From Crocinitomicaceae bacterium (GTDB lineage: Bacteria; Bacteroidota; Bacteroidia; Flavobacteriales_D; Crocinitomicaceae): DNA of 64,000 bases. The position numbers and the translations under genes were made by a program. The stretch is from positions 62,001 to 126,000 of the forward strand of contig JAQWYK010000047.1 in assembly GCA_029254025.1 (NCBI GenBank). The letters run 5' to 3'. Shown here in pieces: positions 1-8,591 of the stretch. Within the stretch, counting starts at the first letter, position 1. The number at the start of each line of letters is the position of its first letter. The notes under the pieces are model-generated. The model worked only from the letters and a program-made list of their open reading frames with translations, searched no databases and had not been told where the DNA came from.

Positions 1-1
1 G

Positions 2-1132
2 TTGCAGGAGTATATAAGTGTCCCATGGAAACATTACAGGAATGATCCAATCGGAAAAATGGGCGATGCAGTGAGGGTAGATGTGCGCAATGGAAGTGAG
101 TTAACTGAAAATAATCAAAATGGAAATGTAGCTATTTTGTTGGATGGCGTTGTACAAGGAAACCACCCCCTCAATGGTACGTTTTTGTCAGGCGGAAATA
201 TTAATTATGCGCCGAGAACTACTTATACCTCTTTTCATGATTTTTCTTCAGGTTATGCCTATGATGCAACGCTTCCTAATGATACACTTGCAACGTATGA
301 TTGGGTGGCGAATGCGAGTGCCCAATTCCCAAGCTATGCTCAGAACGATTCTACTTTTGGCCAGCAAATCTTTAAGAATTATTATGCGTATGACGACGGT
401 ACGGCAGAAAAGGCTTATGGCGTAACAGGTCAACAGGCTTTATTAGCATATCAATTTAATGCATATCAAGCAGATTCGTTGGTTGGAATTGATATTCATT
501 TTGTTCCATCAGTAGTGGATGTTTCAAATAATTTATTTCTTCTGGCTGTTTGGAATGATAACAATGGTCAGCCGGGCACCAAAATCTATGAAGATGAGTT
601 TTTCTTCCCAAGACAACCCAAGTATACGAGCGCGCGCAATAAATTTACTACGTATCTGTTTAAGGACACTATGAAAGTGGGTGTTGGTGAAACGTTTTAT
701 ATTGGTATGCGTCAAATTGAAGAAGAACGTTTGAATTTAGGGTTGGATATGAACCATGATCAAGCAGATAAGATATTTTGGAGTGTTGACGGTGGCAATC
801 AATGGAATAATGCTTCATTTCCCGGAGCAGTGATGATGCGTCCTCAGGTATCAAGTAAAATGAATTACTTGTTGAATATGCCAACGGTAGAAACTACTGA
901 CGTGGTAGATTTCACGATCTATCCGAATCCTGCATCATCTCACTTTTCTATTCGAACAGATGTCTCCGGTATTGAGAATGAGGTAATTCTATTGGATTTG
1001 AATGGGAGGCACTTGTTACAGGGAGGCGTGGATGATTTGTTTGATATTTCACGTTTAAACGCAGGAGTGTATTTTGTAAGTCTGGTTCAAGACGGTAGAG
1101 AGGTTACAACGAAAAAATTAGTAATCTACTAA
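2..1132 (+). CDS. C-terminal part of a secreted protein with a T9SS type A sorting domain (partial)
   Basis: The reading frame is open from the first base, so the gene starts left of the window and no true start or signal peptide is visible. The last 75 or so residues form a typical type A T9SS C-terminal domain: a YPNPASS motif, then LLDLNGRHLLQGG, a LNAGVYFVSL strand and a final KKLVIY. In this family the domain directs export through the outer membrane by the type IX system and is normally cleaved off. The part upstream (about 290 residues) is rich in Asn, Tyr and Asp, as in extracellular beta-sandwich proteins, and I do not recognise an enzyme in it. The visible 376 residues are probably a minority of the full protein. 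The gene ends 98 bases before the next start. Confidence 0.85.
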   Translation: MQEYISVPWKHYRNDPIGKMGDAVRVDVRNGSELTENNQNGNVAILLDGVVQGNHPLNGTFLSGGNINYAPRTTYTSFHDFSSGYAYDATLPNDTLATYDWVANASAQFPSYAQNDSTFGQQIFKNYYAYDDGTAEKAYGVTGQQALLAYQFNAYQADSLVGIDIHFVPSVVDVSNNLFLLAVWNDNNGQPGTKIYEDEFFFPRQPKYTSARNKFTTYLFKDTMKVGVGETFYIGMRQIEEERLNLGLDMNHDQADKIFWSVDGGNQWNNASFPGAVMMRPQVSSKMNYLLNMPTVETTDVVDFTIYPNPASSHFSIRTDVSGIENEVILLDLNGRHLLQGGVDDLFDISRLNAGVYFVSLVQDGREVTTKKLVIY

Positions 1133-1202
1133 TTTGTAAAGAATCAATATTGTGTGGGTTGAGTTGTTTTGTCGAGCATCATTTTTCGTGCTGGAATTAT
1201 CC

Positions 1203-1210
1203 TAACTTTG
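1203..1210 (+). promoter_or_regulatory. -7 box TAACTTTG before the rluD-like gene
   Basis: TAACTTTG matches the Bacteroidota -7 consensus TAnnTTTG exactly. It lies 20 bases before the ATG at 1231 and falls inside the in-frame extension that begins at 1150, which argues that translation starts at 1231. No convincing -33 TTG was found at the usual spacing. Confidence 0.6.
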
Positions 1211-1230
1211 CAGCCCAGAATATAGCAACT

Positions 1231-2271
1231 ATGCAAGAAGAATTTGAAGAGCAACACGAGGACCAAGAGGAGTTATACGAGCATTATAAGTTTGTAGCTG
1301 ACCCTGGGCAGGTTGTTGTTCGAGTGGATAAGTTCCTCATGGATCGTATGCCTAATACTTCACGAAATAAAGTCCAAAATGCCGCAAAAAATGGCAATGT
1401 GGTAGTGAATGGTCAGAAAGTAAAGCAAAATTACAAAGTGAAGCCAGGTGAAGAGGTCTCCATTGTGTTACCTTATCCAATTCGTGAAATCGAACTTGTT
1501 GCAGAAGATATCCCGTTGGAGATTCATTATGAGGATGATACAGTAATTGTATTGAACAAGGAGTCAAATATGGTTGTGCATCCCGGTTATGGTAATTATC
1601 GTGGCACTTTAGTCAATGCTTTGGTCTATCATTTTGACCAGTTGCCAACGAAAACAGATGATTATTATGGTCGTCCAGGATTAGTGCATCGATTAGATAA
1701 GCATACGACTGGACTAATGGTTGTCGCTAAAACCGAATATGCGTTGACTCACCTAGCTCAACAGTTTTATGATCGTTCCACAGAACGCCTTTATTGGGCA
1801 CTTGTTTGGGGAGATGTTAAAGAAGATGAAGGAACAATTATTGGTAACTTAGGTCGCTCTCTTCAGAATCGAAAAATAATGACTGTTTTCCCTGAAGGGG
1901 ATTATGGAAAGCATGCTGTGACACATTATAAAGTACTTAAACGGTTCGGTTATGTGACATTGATAGAGTGTAAGCTCGAAACGGGAAGGACACACCAGAT
2001 TCGAGCGCACATGAAGTTTATTGGGCACCCATTATTTCATGATTTAGAGTATGGGGGAGATCGCATTTTAAAGGGAACAACGTATACGAAGTACAAGCAA
2101 TTTATAGAGAATTGTTTTGACCTGTTAGATGGACAAGCTTTACATGCAAAAACGTTAGGATTTGAACATCCTAAAACCAAGGAATTTTTGCAATTTAACA
2201 GTCAACTTCCAGCTGGATTTCAGGCTGTTTTGCAGAAATGGGAAACCTATGTTGATCATGTTAATGATTGA
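1231..2271 (+). CDS. rluD: RluD-type 23S rRNA pseudouridine synthase
   Basis: This is an RluA/RluD-family enzyme that turns specific uridines of ribosomal RNA into pseudouridine. An acidic N-terminus is followed by an S4 RNA-binding domain (about residues 29-90: VRVDKFLMDRM, then NGNVVVNGQ). The catalytic domain carries the signature HRLD at residues 153-156, in which the Asp is the nucleophile, followed by KHTTGLMVVAKT. GRTHQIRAHM further on is the other family block. The 346-residue length and the S4 domain fit RluD better than RluA. I chose the ATG at 1231 over the in-frame start at 1150 because a -7 promoter box lies between them and the extra residues do not look like the family. The exact target uridines cannot be read from the sequence. 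Confidence 0.9.
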   Translation: MQEEFEEQHEDQEELYEHYKFVADPGQVVVRVDKFLMDRMPNTSRNKVQNAAKNGNVVVNGQKVKQNYKVKPGEEVSIVLPYPIREIELVAEDIPLEIHYEDDTVIVLNKESNMVVHPGYGNYRGTLVNALVYHFDQLPTKTDDYYGRPGLVHRLDKHTTGLMVVAKTEYALTHLAQQFYDRSTERLYWALVWGDVKEDEGTIIGNLGRSLQNRKIMTVFPEGDYGKHAVTHYKVLKRFGYVTLIECKLETGRTHQIRAHMKFIGHPLFHDLEYGGDRILKGTTYTKYKQFIENCFDLLDGQALHAKTLGFEHPKTKEFLQFNSQLPAGFQAVLQKWETYVDHVND

Positions 2272-2281
2272 TATTGTTGCA

Positions 2282-2312
2282 GTTAACGTTAAAAAAACAA
2301 AAGTTACGTTAA
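2282..2312 (+). promoter_or_regulatory. Two near-identical direct repeats, possible operator
   Basis: GTTAACGTTAA at 2282-2292 recurs as GTTACGTTAA at 2303-2312, with starts 21 bases apart, about two helical turns. The first copy contains the palindrome GTTAAC. The pair lies about 40 bases upstream of a -7 box (2353) and 106-136 bases before the start of the PorE-like gene. This placement would suit a regulator bound to one face of the DNA, but no regulator is identified. Confidence 0.3.
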
Positions 2313-2352
2313 ATTAATTTCGACAGATTCGCACAATTTAGGATCATAATGC

Positions 2353-2360
2353 TATTTTTG
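2353..2360 (+). promoter_or_regulatory. -7 box TATTTTTG before the PorE-like gene
   Basis: TATTTTTG fits TAnnTTTG and lies 57 bases before the ATG at 2418. No TTG was seen at the usual -33 position, so the match is moderate in an AT-rich leader. Confidence 0.4.
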
Positions 2361-2417
2361 TTTGTTGCATTGGAGTCAGTTGATTTTCAAAACACATTAA
2401 TTACATAATTATTGAAC

Positions 2418-4565
2418 ATGAATATAAAGAACTTATTTTTAGTTTCCCTGCTGTTTTTTTCATTTGCATTGTTAGGGCAACAAGCTTCTTTAAATAAAGC
2501 CAATGAGGCATATACTAATGGTAATTATGCTGAATCAGCAGAGTTAGCATCAGCGGCATACGAGAAGGTTTCGCCAAAGAGCCCTAAGGCTCGTGCGATG
2601 AAGGCGGAAATGGCTAAAAAAGCGGCTTTTTCATACAAAATGATTTTTAATTATGACGAATCAATTGCCTGGTTTCAACGTTCTATTGACTTAAAGCATT
2701 GGGAGAAGGAACCAATCGTGTATTTTGAAATAGCTGAATTATATAGAAAACTTGGAGAGTATGAAAAAGCGAAAACTAATTATCAATCATTTCTAGAATT
2801 AGTTCCTCTTGACAAGCGTGCAGAAAACGCATTAGCAAGTATTAACAAGGCAGTTGTGTTGAAAGATAACAGAACACGTTACTCCGTGAAAAATGAGTTC
2901 AAAGTAAACTCAGATAATATCGATATGGCGCCTGTAATTGCAGACCGAAAAGGAAATGTGATTGTATTCGGTTCTACACGAAAAGCACCTGTGGGTGGAG
3001 GAATTGACCCAGTTATTGGTGAACCTTATTTTAACATCTGGCAGGCTGAGTTTGATAAAAAGGGAAACTGGACAGAGCCTGTTCTATTTGCAAGTGGTGA
3101 TAGCATAAATACTGAATACAATGAGGGGACAATGGCTTTTGACGGTCGTTTCAAAAAAATGTTTTTTACAAGATGCCCAAATGAGAAAAAAAGAAATTTA
3201 GGGTGCCAAATTTGGATAAGTAATGCGAAAGGAAAGGCATGGGAAATTCCATCTCGTCTTGAATTTCAAAGAGCTGAAAACATACCTTTAGTTTCTGACT
3301 CAATAAGTATTGGGCATCCCTGTCCAAGTGAGGATGGAATGACGTTGGTTTTTGCTAGTGATATGCCTGGTGGTATCGGGGGTATGGATTTATGGATGAC
3401 TACCTACAAAAAGAAAGAGGATGTTTGGACAACTCCAGTTAACCTTGGTCCAGAGATTAATACTCTTGGTGACGAATTGTTCCCAACTTTCGCGTTGAAT
3501 GGTGATTTATTGTACTCCTCAAACGGTCTTTCTGGTCTTGGAGGTTTAGATATTTTCCGTGCAGAAAAGCAAGGAGATGATGATAAATGGTCTTCTCCGA
3601 AGAACTTGGGGACCCCTCTGAATTCGGATAAGGATGATTTTCACCTACTTGAAATAGACAAAAGAAACGGTTACTTCTCATCGAACAGAAATGGCGCTAA
3701 AGGTGTGAAGAACTTAGACGATTTATGGTCATATAACTTGCCTCCAAACTTATTCGATTTGAAAGTGATTGTTAGTGAAGTAGGTTCAACTGAGAAAATT
3801 GATGGTGTAACAGTTGAAGTTACTCAAAAAGGTGGAGGAACGTTCAAAGGGGTTACAAATTCTCAAGGAACGGTTTTCTGGGATAAACAACCAAATGGCG
3901 ATCGATTTTTCAATGAAGAATCTGAATACTCCATTCGTTTAGGTGTCAAAGATGGATATCACGAGAATTTAGATGCGGAGACTTTTACAACTGTAGGTCT
4001 TGAATTTGATCAAAACTTTATCATTGAAATGGGCCTTTTGGCGAAAAAACCGATTGTACTTCCTGAAGTTCGTTACGATTTAGGCTCAGCAGTGTTACAA
4101 GTTATAGAAGGACAAATCAACTCTAAAGATTCCTTGAATTATGTGTATGAGTTATTGGAAGAATATCCTGGAATGGTGTTGCAACTTTTGTCACACACGG
4201 ATTCACGTGGTTCTGCTAAATCGAATGAAGACCTAGCTCAGCGTCGTGCTCAATCTTGTGTGGATTATCTTGTGCAAGAGAAAGGGGTTAATCCAAATCG
4301 TTTAGTTGCAGTTGGTAAAGGTGAGAGTTCCCCTCGAACAATTTACAAAGTGGGCGATAACTACCTTGTGAAGAAACCGATTGGTGACGTAGAATTTGAA
4401 GAAATATTATTGACTGAAAAATTCATCAATGAATTCCAGCGTTCGAATAAAGAATTATTCGAACAACTCCATCAGTATAATCGTCGTACGGAAGCTGAAG
4501 TAGTTCGTATGGATTGGATAGCTCCCATTGAGGTTGCTCCTGCTCCACAAGAGGGGGGGGAATAA
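2418..4565 (+). CDS. PorE-like OmpA-family protein: TPR, PD40 propeller, regulatory-like domain, OmpA domain
   Basis: This 715-residue envelope protein starts with a signal peptide (residues 1-20, ending LLGQQ). TPR-like helices follow (about 22-145). PD40/WD40-like propeller repeats span about 160-440, with motifs such as FASDMPGGIGGMDLW and YSSNGLSGLGGLDIF. A carboxypeptidase-regulatory-like beta domain (about 445-540) and a C-terminal OmpA domain complete it; the TDSRG and DLAQRRA motifs hold the Asp and Arg that bind peptidoglycan. The order matches PorE, the T9SS protein thought to anchor the machine to the cell wall. Unlike lipoprotein PorE there is no lipobox Cys. Roughly residues 641-715 after SSPR are an extra tail. 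Paralogous OmpA/PD40 proteins exist in this phylum, so assignment to PorE itself is tentative. A run of eight G ends the gene. Confidence 0.8.
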   Translation: MNIKNLFLVSLLFFSFALLGQQASLNKANEAYTNGNYAESAELASAAYEKVSPKSPKARAMKAEMAKKAAFSYKMIFNYDESIAWFQRSIDLKHWEKEPIVYFEIAELYRKLGEYEKAKTNYQSFLELVPLDKRAENALASINKAVVLKDNRTRYSVKNEFKVNSDNIDMAPVIADRKGNVIVFGSTRKAPVGGGIDPVIGEPYFNIWQAEFDKKGNWTEPVLFASGDSINTEYNEGTMAFDGRFKKMFFTRCPNEKKRNLGCQIWISNAKGKAWEIPSRLEFQRAENIPLVSDSISIGHPCPSEDGMTLVFASDMPGGIGGMDLWMTTYKKKEDVWTTPVNLGPEINTLGDELFPTFALNGDLLYSSNGLSGLGGLDIFRAEKQGDDDKWSSPKNLGTPLNSDKDDFHLLEIDKRNGYFSSNRNGAKGVKNLDDLWSYNLPPNLFDLKVIVSEVGSTEKIDGVTVEVTQKGGGTFKGVTNSQGTVFWDKQPNGDRFFNEESEYSIRLGVKDGYHENLDAETFTTVGLEFDQNFIIEMGLLAKKPIVLPEVRYDLGSAVLQVIEGQINSKDSLNYVYELLEEYPGMVLQLLSHTDSRGSAKSNEDLAQRRAQSCVDYLVQEKGVNPNRLVAVGKGESSPRTIYKVGDNYLVKKPIGDVEFEEILLTEKFINEFQRSNKELFEQLHQYNRRTEAEVVRMDWIAPIEVAPAPQEGGE

Positions 4566-4582
4566 GAGATATTAGAGACTAA

Positions 4583-4611
4583 AAAAGGCAATCAACAAGA
4601 TTGCCTTTTTT
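4583..4611 (+). terminator. Rho-independent terminator after the PorE-like gene
   Basis: AAAAAGGCAATC pairs with GATTGCCTTTTT around a short AACAA loop and runs into a T tract. It lies 18 bases after the stop. The A-rich left arm means it may also serve the leftward hydrolase gene that ends at 4638. Confidence 0.85.
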
Positions 4612-4637
4612 ATGGATAATTTTTAATAAAATTGTTG

Positions 4638-5399
4638 CTAACGCACACAGAATCCGAGCACTTCTTCTATGAACTCTTCAGGAGCCTCGGCATGAATCCA
4701 ATGCCCTGCACGCTCAATGGTTTGTATTTCGGCAATAGGAAAGTATGTTAGAATTTGACCCTCGTCTTCCTCAAGGATATAATTGGATTGTCCTCCGCGC
4801 ATAAACAAAGTTTCAGTAAATACCTCCTTAAATTTTAGGGCGCTTACAATAGCCGGCATTTCCTTCTCTAAAACAGGGATGTTAATTCGCCAACCTAGTT
4901 GTCCTTTTTCAACCCAATAAAGGTTTTTTAATAAAAACTGTCGAATACTATCGTTTTCAATATAGTTTTTCAGTTTTTCGTCTGCACCAGATCGGGTCGT
5001 TACCTCATTCAAATTGATCGCATTGAGCCCTTCGAGTATTCGGTCATGATGTATTGGATAGGATTTTACTCCCATGTCCACGATTATCAATTTTCCCACG
5101 ATAGCTTCATGTTGCTGGGTGTAAAGCATCGCTGTTTTTCCGCCCATCGAATGACCCATAAGTATAATGTCTGCTAGGTTTTCTTTCACAATAAGTTCGT
5201 GCAGGTCATCAGCCATTAGTTGATAGCTGAATTCATCACTCCGAGGAGAATGACCATGATTGCGCTGATCGACAAGGTAGACGCAGAAATAATCTGCTAG
5301 TTTTTTTGCATGTGTCAACCAGTTGTCAGAAGAGCCGAATAGGCCATGTAAGATAATCAATGGTTTCCCCTCACCAAAGGCCTTGTAGTATAACTCCAT
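4638..5399 (-). CDS. Alpha/beta hydrolase (YbfF-like esterase family)
   Basis: This 253-residue protein has the alpha/beta-hydrolase fold pattern. LHGLFGSSDNW near the N-terminus supplies the oxyanion hole. GHSMGGKT is the nucleophile elbow with the catalytic Ser. A late GHWIHAEAP supplies the His. Order and spacing resemble YbfF-type acyl esterases, but the substrate cannot be inferred. No signal peptide is present, so it is probably cytoplasmic. The start codon shares one base with the pdxJ stop (TAATG), so the two genes are almost certainly co-transcribed and translationally coupled. Confidence 0.88.
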   Translation of the reverse strand: MELYYKAFGEGKPLIILHGLFGSSDNWLTHAKKLADYFCVYLVDQRNHGHSPRSDEFSYQLMADDLHELIVKENLADIILMGHSMGGKTAMLYTQQHEAIVGKLIIVDMGVKSYPIHHDRILEGLNAINLNEVTTRSGADEKLKNYIENDSIRQFLLKNLYWVEKGQLGWRINIPVLEKEMPAIVSALKFKEVFTETLFMRGGQSNYILEEDEGQILTYFPIAEIQTIERAGHWIHAEAPEEFIEEVLGFCVR

Positions 5400-6112
5400 T
5401 ATTCTAATAGTTTTTTATACATCCGTACGGTGTTTTCTAATCCAAGATAAAGGGCATCAGAGACTAGTGCGTGACCGATGCTGACTTCTTCAAGAAATGG
5501 AATACCACCTCTGAAATAGGCAAGATTTTCTAAACTTAAATCGTGTCCAGCATTTAAGCCTAAGCCAAGTTCCTTGGCACGATTTGCAGCTGTCACGTAG
5601 GGTCGAATAGCATCTTCTTTGTCCTTAGGAAATTGTTCTGCGTAAGGTCCAGTATATAATTCGATACGATCAACCCCTACCAGTGCTGCTCCTTCAATAT
5701 TGGATAAATCTGTATCGACAAAAATTGATGAGCGGACTCCTAATAAGCGCAATTCATTGCAAATTTTAGTTAGCATCGAAGCATGTTTTTTGGTATCCCA
5801 CCCAGCATTTGAGGTGAGTACATGTGGAGGGTCGGGAACAAGCGTAGCTTGTTCAGGTTTTACGTCTTTAATCAACGCCATGAAGCGCTCATCCGGATAT
5901 CCTTCGATGTTATATTCAGTTGTAACAACCTTTTTAAGGTCGTACACATCCTGCAAGGTGATGTGTCGTTCATCTGGTCTTGGGTGGACCGTTATACCGT
6001 CCGCGCCAAATCGTTCACAATCAGCCGCAACTTTACATACATTTGGAGTGTTGCCGCCACGTGCATTCCGCAGCGTTGCTATTTTATTTACATTGACACT
6101 TAATTTCGTCAT
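5399..6112 (-). CDS. pdxJ: Pyridoxine 5'-phosphate synthase PdxJ
   Basis: PdxJ condenses 1-deoxyxylulose 5-phosphate with 3-amino-2-oxopropyl phosphate to form pyridoxine 5'-phosphate, the last ring-forming step of the DXP-dependent vitamin B6 pathway. The start [20 protein letters not shown] is the family N-terminus, so I chose the ATG at 6112 over an in-frame ATG 14 codons upstream. Other family blocks are [15 protein letters not shown] with the active-site His residues, GHDLSLENL, and [13 protein letters not shown] near the C-terminus for phosphate binding. The length of 237 residues is normal. A -7 box sits 23 bases upstream. It leads a two-gene operon with the hydrolase. Confidence 0.97.
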   Translation of the reverse strand: MTKLSVNVNKIATLRNARGGNTPNVCKVAADCERFGADGITVHPRPDERHITLQDVYDLKKVVTTEYNIEGYPDERFMALIKDVKPEQATLVPDPPHVLTSNAGWDTKKHASMLTKICNELRLLGVRSSIFVDTDLSNIEGAALVGVDRIELYTGPYAEQFPKDKEDAIRPYVTAANRAKELGLGLNAGHDLSLENLAYFRGGIPFLEEVSIGHALVSDALYLGLENTVRMYKKLLE

Positions 6113-6135
6113 TTGATGTACTAATTTTGTTGTTA

Positions 6136-6143
6136 CAAAGTTA
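6136..6143 (-). promoter_or_regulatory. -7 box TAACTTTG for pdxJ
   Basis: On the minus strand the sequence reads TAACTTTG, an exact TAnnTTTG match, 23 bases upstream of the pdxJ ATG. It falls inside the alternative N-terminal extension of pdxJ and so supports the shorter protein. The rightward CBS gene starts 38 bases away on the other side. Confidence 0.6.
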
Positions 6144-6181
6144 TACAGTTTCACGTAGAATTACTACTTTGGTCGAAGACA

Positions 6182-6844
6182 ATGATAGCGATTGAACTAA
6201 TATCAGAAGAAATCCCCCCGTTGAAACACACCGATAGTGGGGACTTGGCTTTGCAGTGGATGGAGGAATTTAAGGTGAAGCATTTACCGGTAATGAAATT
6301 TGACAACTTTGTTGGATTATTGTCGGAAGATGATGTATTGGATAAAAATGATTCCTCCAAAACATTACATGAGTTATTCTATCATTTGCCTCGACCATAC
6401 GTCTTTGGCAGTTCTCACGTTTTCGAGGTACTCGCTAAGGTTTCTGATGAGCACATCACAGTTCTTCCTGTGTTGGATAATGAAGAGAATTATTTAGGTT
6501 GTATTTCCGTGATTGAGCTCATGCAGCGCATCGCAAATACAGGAAGCATCAAAGAAGTAGGTGGGATAATCGTTCTTGAAATTAATGAATTAGACTATTC
6601 GCTTGCGCATATCGCGCAAATTGTTGAAAGTGAAAACACAAAGGTGTTGAGTAGTTTTATAACTTCGCACCCTAACTCTAAAAAGTTAGAACTCACACTG
6701 AAAATCAATCAAGTTGAATTATCAAGAATTATTCGTTCGTTCGAACGCCATGATTATATCGTAAAAGCATCTTTTCAGAAGAGTGATTATCAGGAAGATC
6801 TTAAAAATAGGTACGACGAATTGATGAAGTACCTGAACATCTAA
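6182..6844 (+). CDS. CBS-pair protein with a C-terminal ACT-like domain
   Basis: The first 125 or so residues form two CBS motifs. The first contains KHLPVMKFDNFVGLLSEDDVL; the second contains HITVLPVLDNEENYLGCISVIELMQ. CBS pairs usually bind adenine nucleotides and act as regulatory sensors. Residues about 130-200 (GGIIVLEINELDYSLAHIAQIVESEN and on) have the beta-alpha-beta pattern of an ACT-like domain, another ligand-sensing fold. No catalytic domain is present. The gene lies three bases before nadK, and a CBS protein next to nadK is, as I recall, a common arrangement in Bacteroidota, which suggests a link to NAD(P) or nucleotide sensing. The ligand is unknown. Confidence 0.85.
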   Translation: MIAIELISEEIPPLKHTDSGDLALQWMEEFKVKHLPVMKFDNFVGLLSEDDVLDKNDSSKTLHELFYHLPRPYVFGSSHVFEVLAKVSDEHITVLPVLDNEENYLGCISVIELMQRIANTGSIKEVGGIIVLEINELDYSLAHIAQIVESENTKVLSSFITSHPNSKKLELTLKINQVELSRIIRSFERHDYIVKASFQKSDYQEDLKNRYDELMKYLNI

Positions 6845-6847
6845 TCC

Positions 6848-7726
6848 ATGAATGTAGCTGTATATTGTAGAAAGCTTGTGAAAAAAGACGAGCCCTTTTT
6901 GCGTCAATTTTTTGAGCACTTGGAAAGATTGGGATGGAATGCTGTTATAGAATCTGATTTTCGCAAGCAGCTTATTGAAAGAACAGGACTTGGTATTAAG
7001 TCACATGTGTTCAGCAGTTACAAGGATCTAAGCACAGGGATTGATTTAGCCATTTCTATTGGTGGGGATGGAACATTTCTAAAAATGGTAAGTTTTATCC
7101 GTTCCAGTGGGATTCCCGTGATGGGAATAAATACTGGGCGTCTAGGTTTTTTGGCGAATACCCCCGTTGAGCATTTAGAACGCACGCTCGACATGGTAAT
7201 CAAGAAGGAATATGTTTTTCAAAAACGTTCTCTGCTTCGGGTAGAAACGGAAGAAGATATTTTTGGTGAAGATAAGTTTGCATTTAACGAATTAGCTGTG
7301 CATAAGAAGGATACTTCATCGATGATTACAGTTCACGCCAGTCTTGATGGTAAATATTTAAATTCATATTGGGCCGATGGGTTAATAGCATCTACCCCAA
7401 CTGGTTCGACGGCTTATTCATTGAGTTGTGGGGGACCTATAATTACACCTGGTTGTGCAGTTCATATACTCACTCCCATTGCACCGCATAACTTAAATGT
7501 TCGTCCAGTTGTAGTTCCAGATCACATGTCGATTGAATTGACTGTAGAAGGTAGGGATCGTAAATATTTGCTTACACTCGATTCTCATTCCAAAGCGGTT
7601 AAGAATGGTACCAAGGTTACTTTACACAAGGCGGATTTCATGATTAATGTAATCAAATTTGAAGAGAATAATTTCCTCGATACCATCAGGAATAAAATGA
7701 TGTGGGGCCTCGATAAGCGGAATTAA
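6848..7726 (+). CDS. nadK: NAD kinase
   Basis: NAD kinase phosphorylates NAD to NADP using ATP or polyphosphate. The hallmark GGDGT motif with the catalytic Asp is at residues 72-76, followed by GIPVMGINTGRLGFL. NELAVHKKD and the glycine-rich block STPTGSTAYSLSCGGPI also match the family. The length of 292 residues is typical. It sits three bases after the CBS/ACT gene and 33 bases before the porG-like gene, in what looks like one rightward operon. Confidence 0.97.
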   Translation: MNVAVYCRKLVKKDEPFLRQFFEHLERLGWNAVIESDFRKQLIERTGLGIKSHVFSSYKDLSTGIDLAISIGGDGTFLKMVSFIRSSGIPVMGINTGRLGFLANTPVEHLERTLDMVIKKEYVFQKRSLLRVETEEDIFGEDKFAFNELAVHKKDTSSMITVHASLDGKYLNSYWADGLIASTPTGSTAYSLSCGGPIITPGCAVHILTPIAPHNLNVRPVVVPDHMSIELTVEGRDRKYLLTLDSHSKAVKNGTKVTLHKADFMINVIKFEENNFLDTIRNKMMWGLDKRN

Positions 7727-7759
7727 TACTAAAAAATGTTTTTTTACGTTGTGATAGCG

Positions 7760-8581
7760 ATGCTTAGAGTTGTTTTATGTTTTTTTGTTAGCCTTTTTGC
7801 CTTGAGTTTGTTTGGGCAGAGCGAAAATTTTCGTTCGCGATCTGCTTTAGGAATAACCGGGGGAGGTTCCTATTATATCGGAGATTTAAATCAATACGGA
7901 CATTTTAAAAACACCAATTTATCAGGGGGATTGATTTACCGTTACTATGTAAATTCACGTCTTGAGTTACGGGCAAACTTCACCTATGCTCAGGTGAATG
8001 CAGATGATGCGGATTCAGATATTGGCATTCATCAATCGAGAAATTTGTCGTTTCAATCGGACATTTGGGAGTTAGGAAGTGGAATTGAATTCAATTATCT
8101 CAATTATAAACTTGGGGATATGAAGTACTTTTTCACGCCCTACATGTTCATTGAACTGGGGGTGTCACGAATCAATCCTCAAGCAGATTACAATGGAGAG
8201 TTAATCGACCTTCAACCTATAGGGACAGAAGGTCAAGGCAGTTCATTGAATAGTAAAGACCCCTATTCATTGACTCAGATAGTCATTCCATTTGGTGTCG
8301 GATTTAAAATTAATATCTCGAAGAGAATAGCTTTTTCTGTAGAATATGGATTGAGAAAGATGTTTACTGATTACTTGGATGATGTCGGTGGCAGTTATGT
8401 AAATTCAGATGTACTGCTGCTAGAAAATGGAAACTTGGCAGCGCAATTAGCAGATAGAAGCCTTGGTGAAGCACGAGCTTACGGACCTAGAGGGAATAGT
8501 GCTACAAAAGATTGGTACAGTAACTTTGGCGCCACATTATCCTTCTCTTTAGGAAAGCCAGGAAAATGTTTTTTCCACTAG
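7760..8581 (+). CDS. porG: DUF6089/PorG-like outer-membrane beta-barrel protein
   Basis: The protein has a signal peptide (MLRVVLCFFVSLFALSLFGQ) followed by RSALGITGGGSYYIGDLNQ. Alternating aromatic strands typical of a small outer-membrane barrel follow, and the C-terminal ATLSFSLGKPG may be the last strand. This pattern and its place after nadK match the DUF6089 family, to which the T9SS outer-membrane component PorG belongs. An in-frame ATG at 7736 would add eight residues; I prefer 7760 because it gives a standard signal peptide. As I recall the family's usual neighbourhood, uppS and bamA follow this gene; here a gene on the opposite strand follows after 10 bases instead. The family call is fairly firm, the PorG name less so. 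Confidence 0.75.
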   Translation: MLRVVLCFFVSLFALSLFGQSENFRSRSALGITGGGSYYIGDLNQYGHFKNTNLSGGLIYRYYVNSRLELRANFTYAQVNADDADSDIGIHQSRNLSFQSDIWELGSGIEFNYLNYKLGDMKYFFTPYMFIELGVSRINPQADYNGELIDLQPIGTEGQGSSLNSKDPYSLTQIVIPFGVGFKINISKRIAFSVEYGLRKMFTDYLDDVGGSYVNSDVLLLENGNLAAQLADRSLGEARAYGPRGNSATKDWYSNFGATLSFSLGKPGKCFFH

Positions 8582-8591
8582 GACCTAAATG

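Noticed and set aside
144-884. Several short frames within the first T9SS cargo gene
   Set aside because: Shadows of the sorting-domain gene, without starts or promoters.
5700-6116. 138-codon open frame on the plus strand opposite pdxJ
   Set aside because: It lies within a certain pdxJ gene on the other strand, has no family features, and its composition follows the pdxJ codons.
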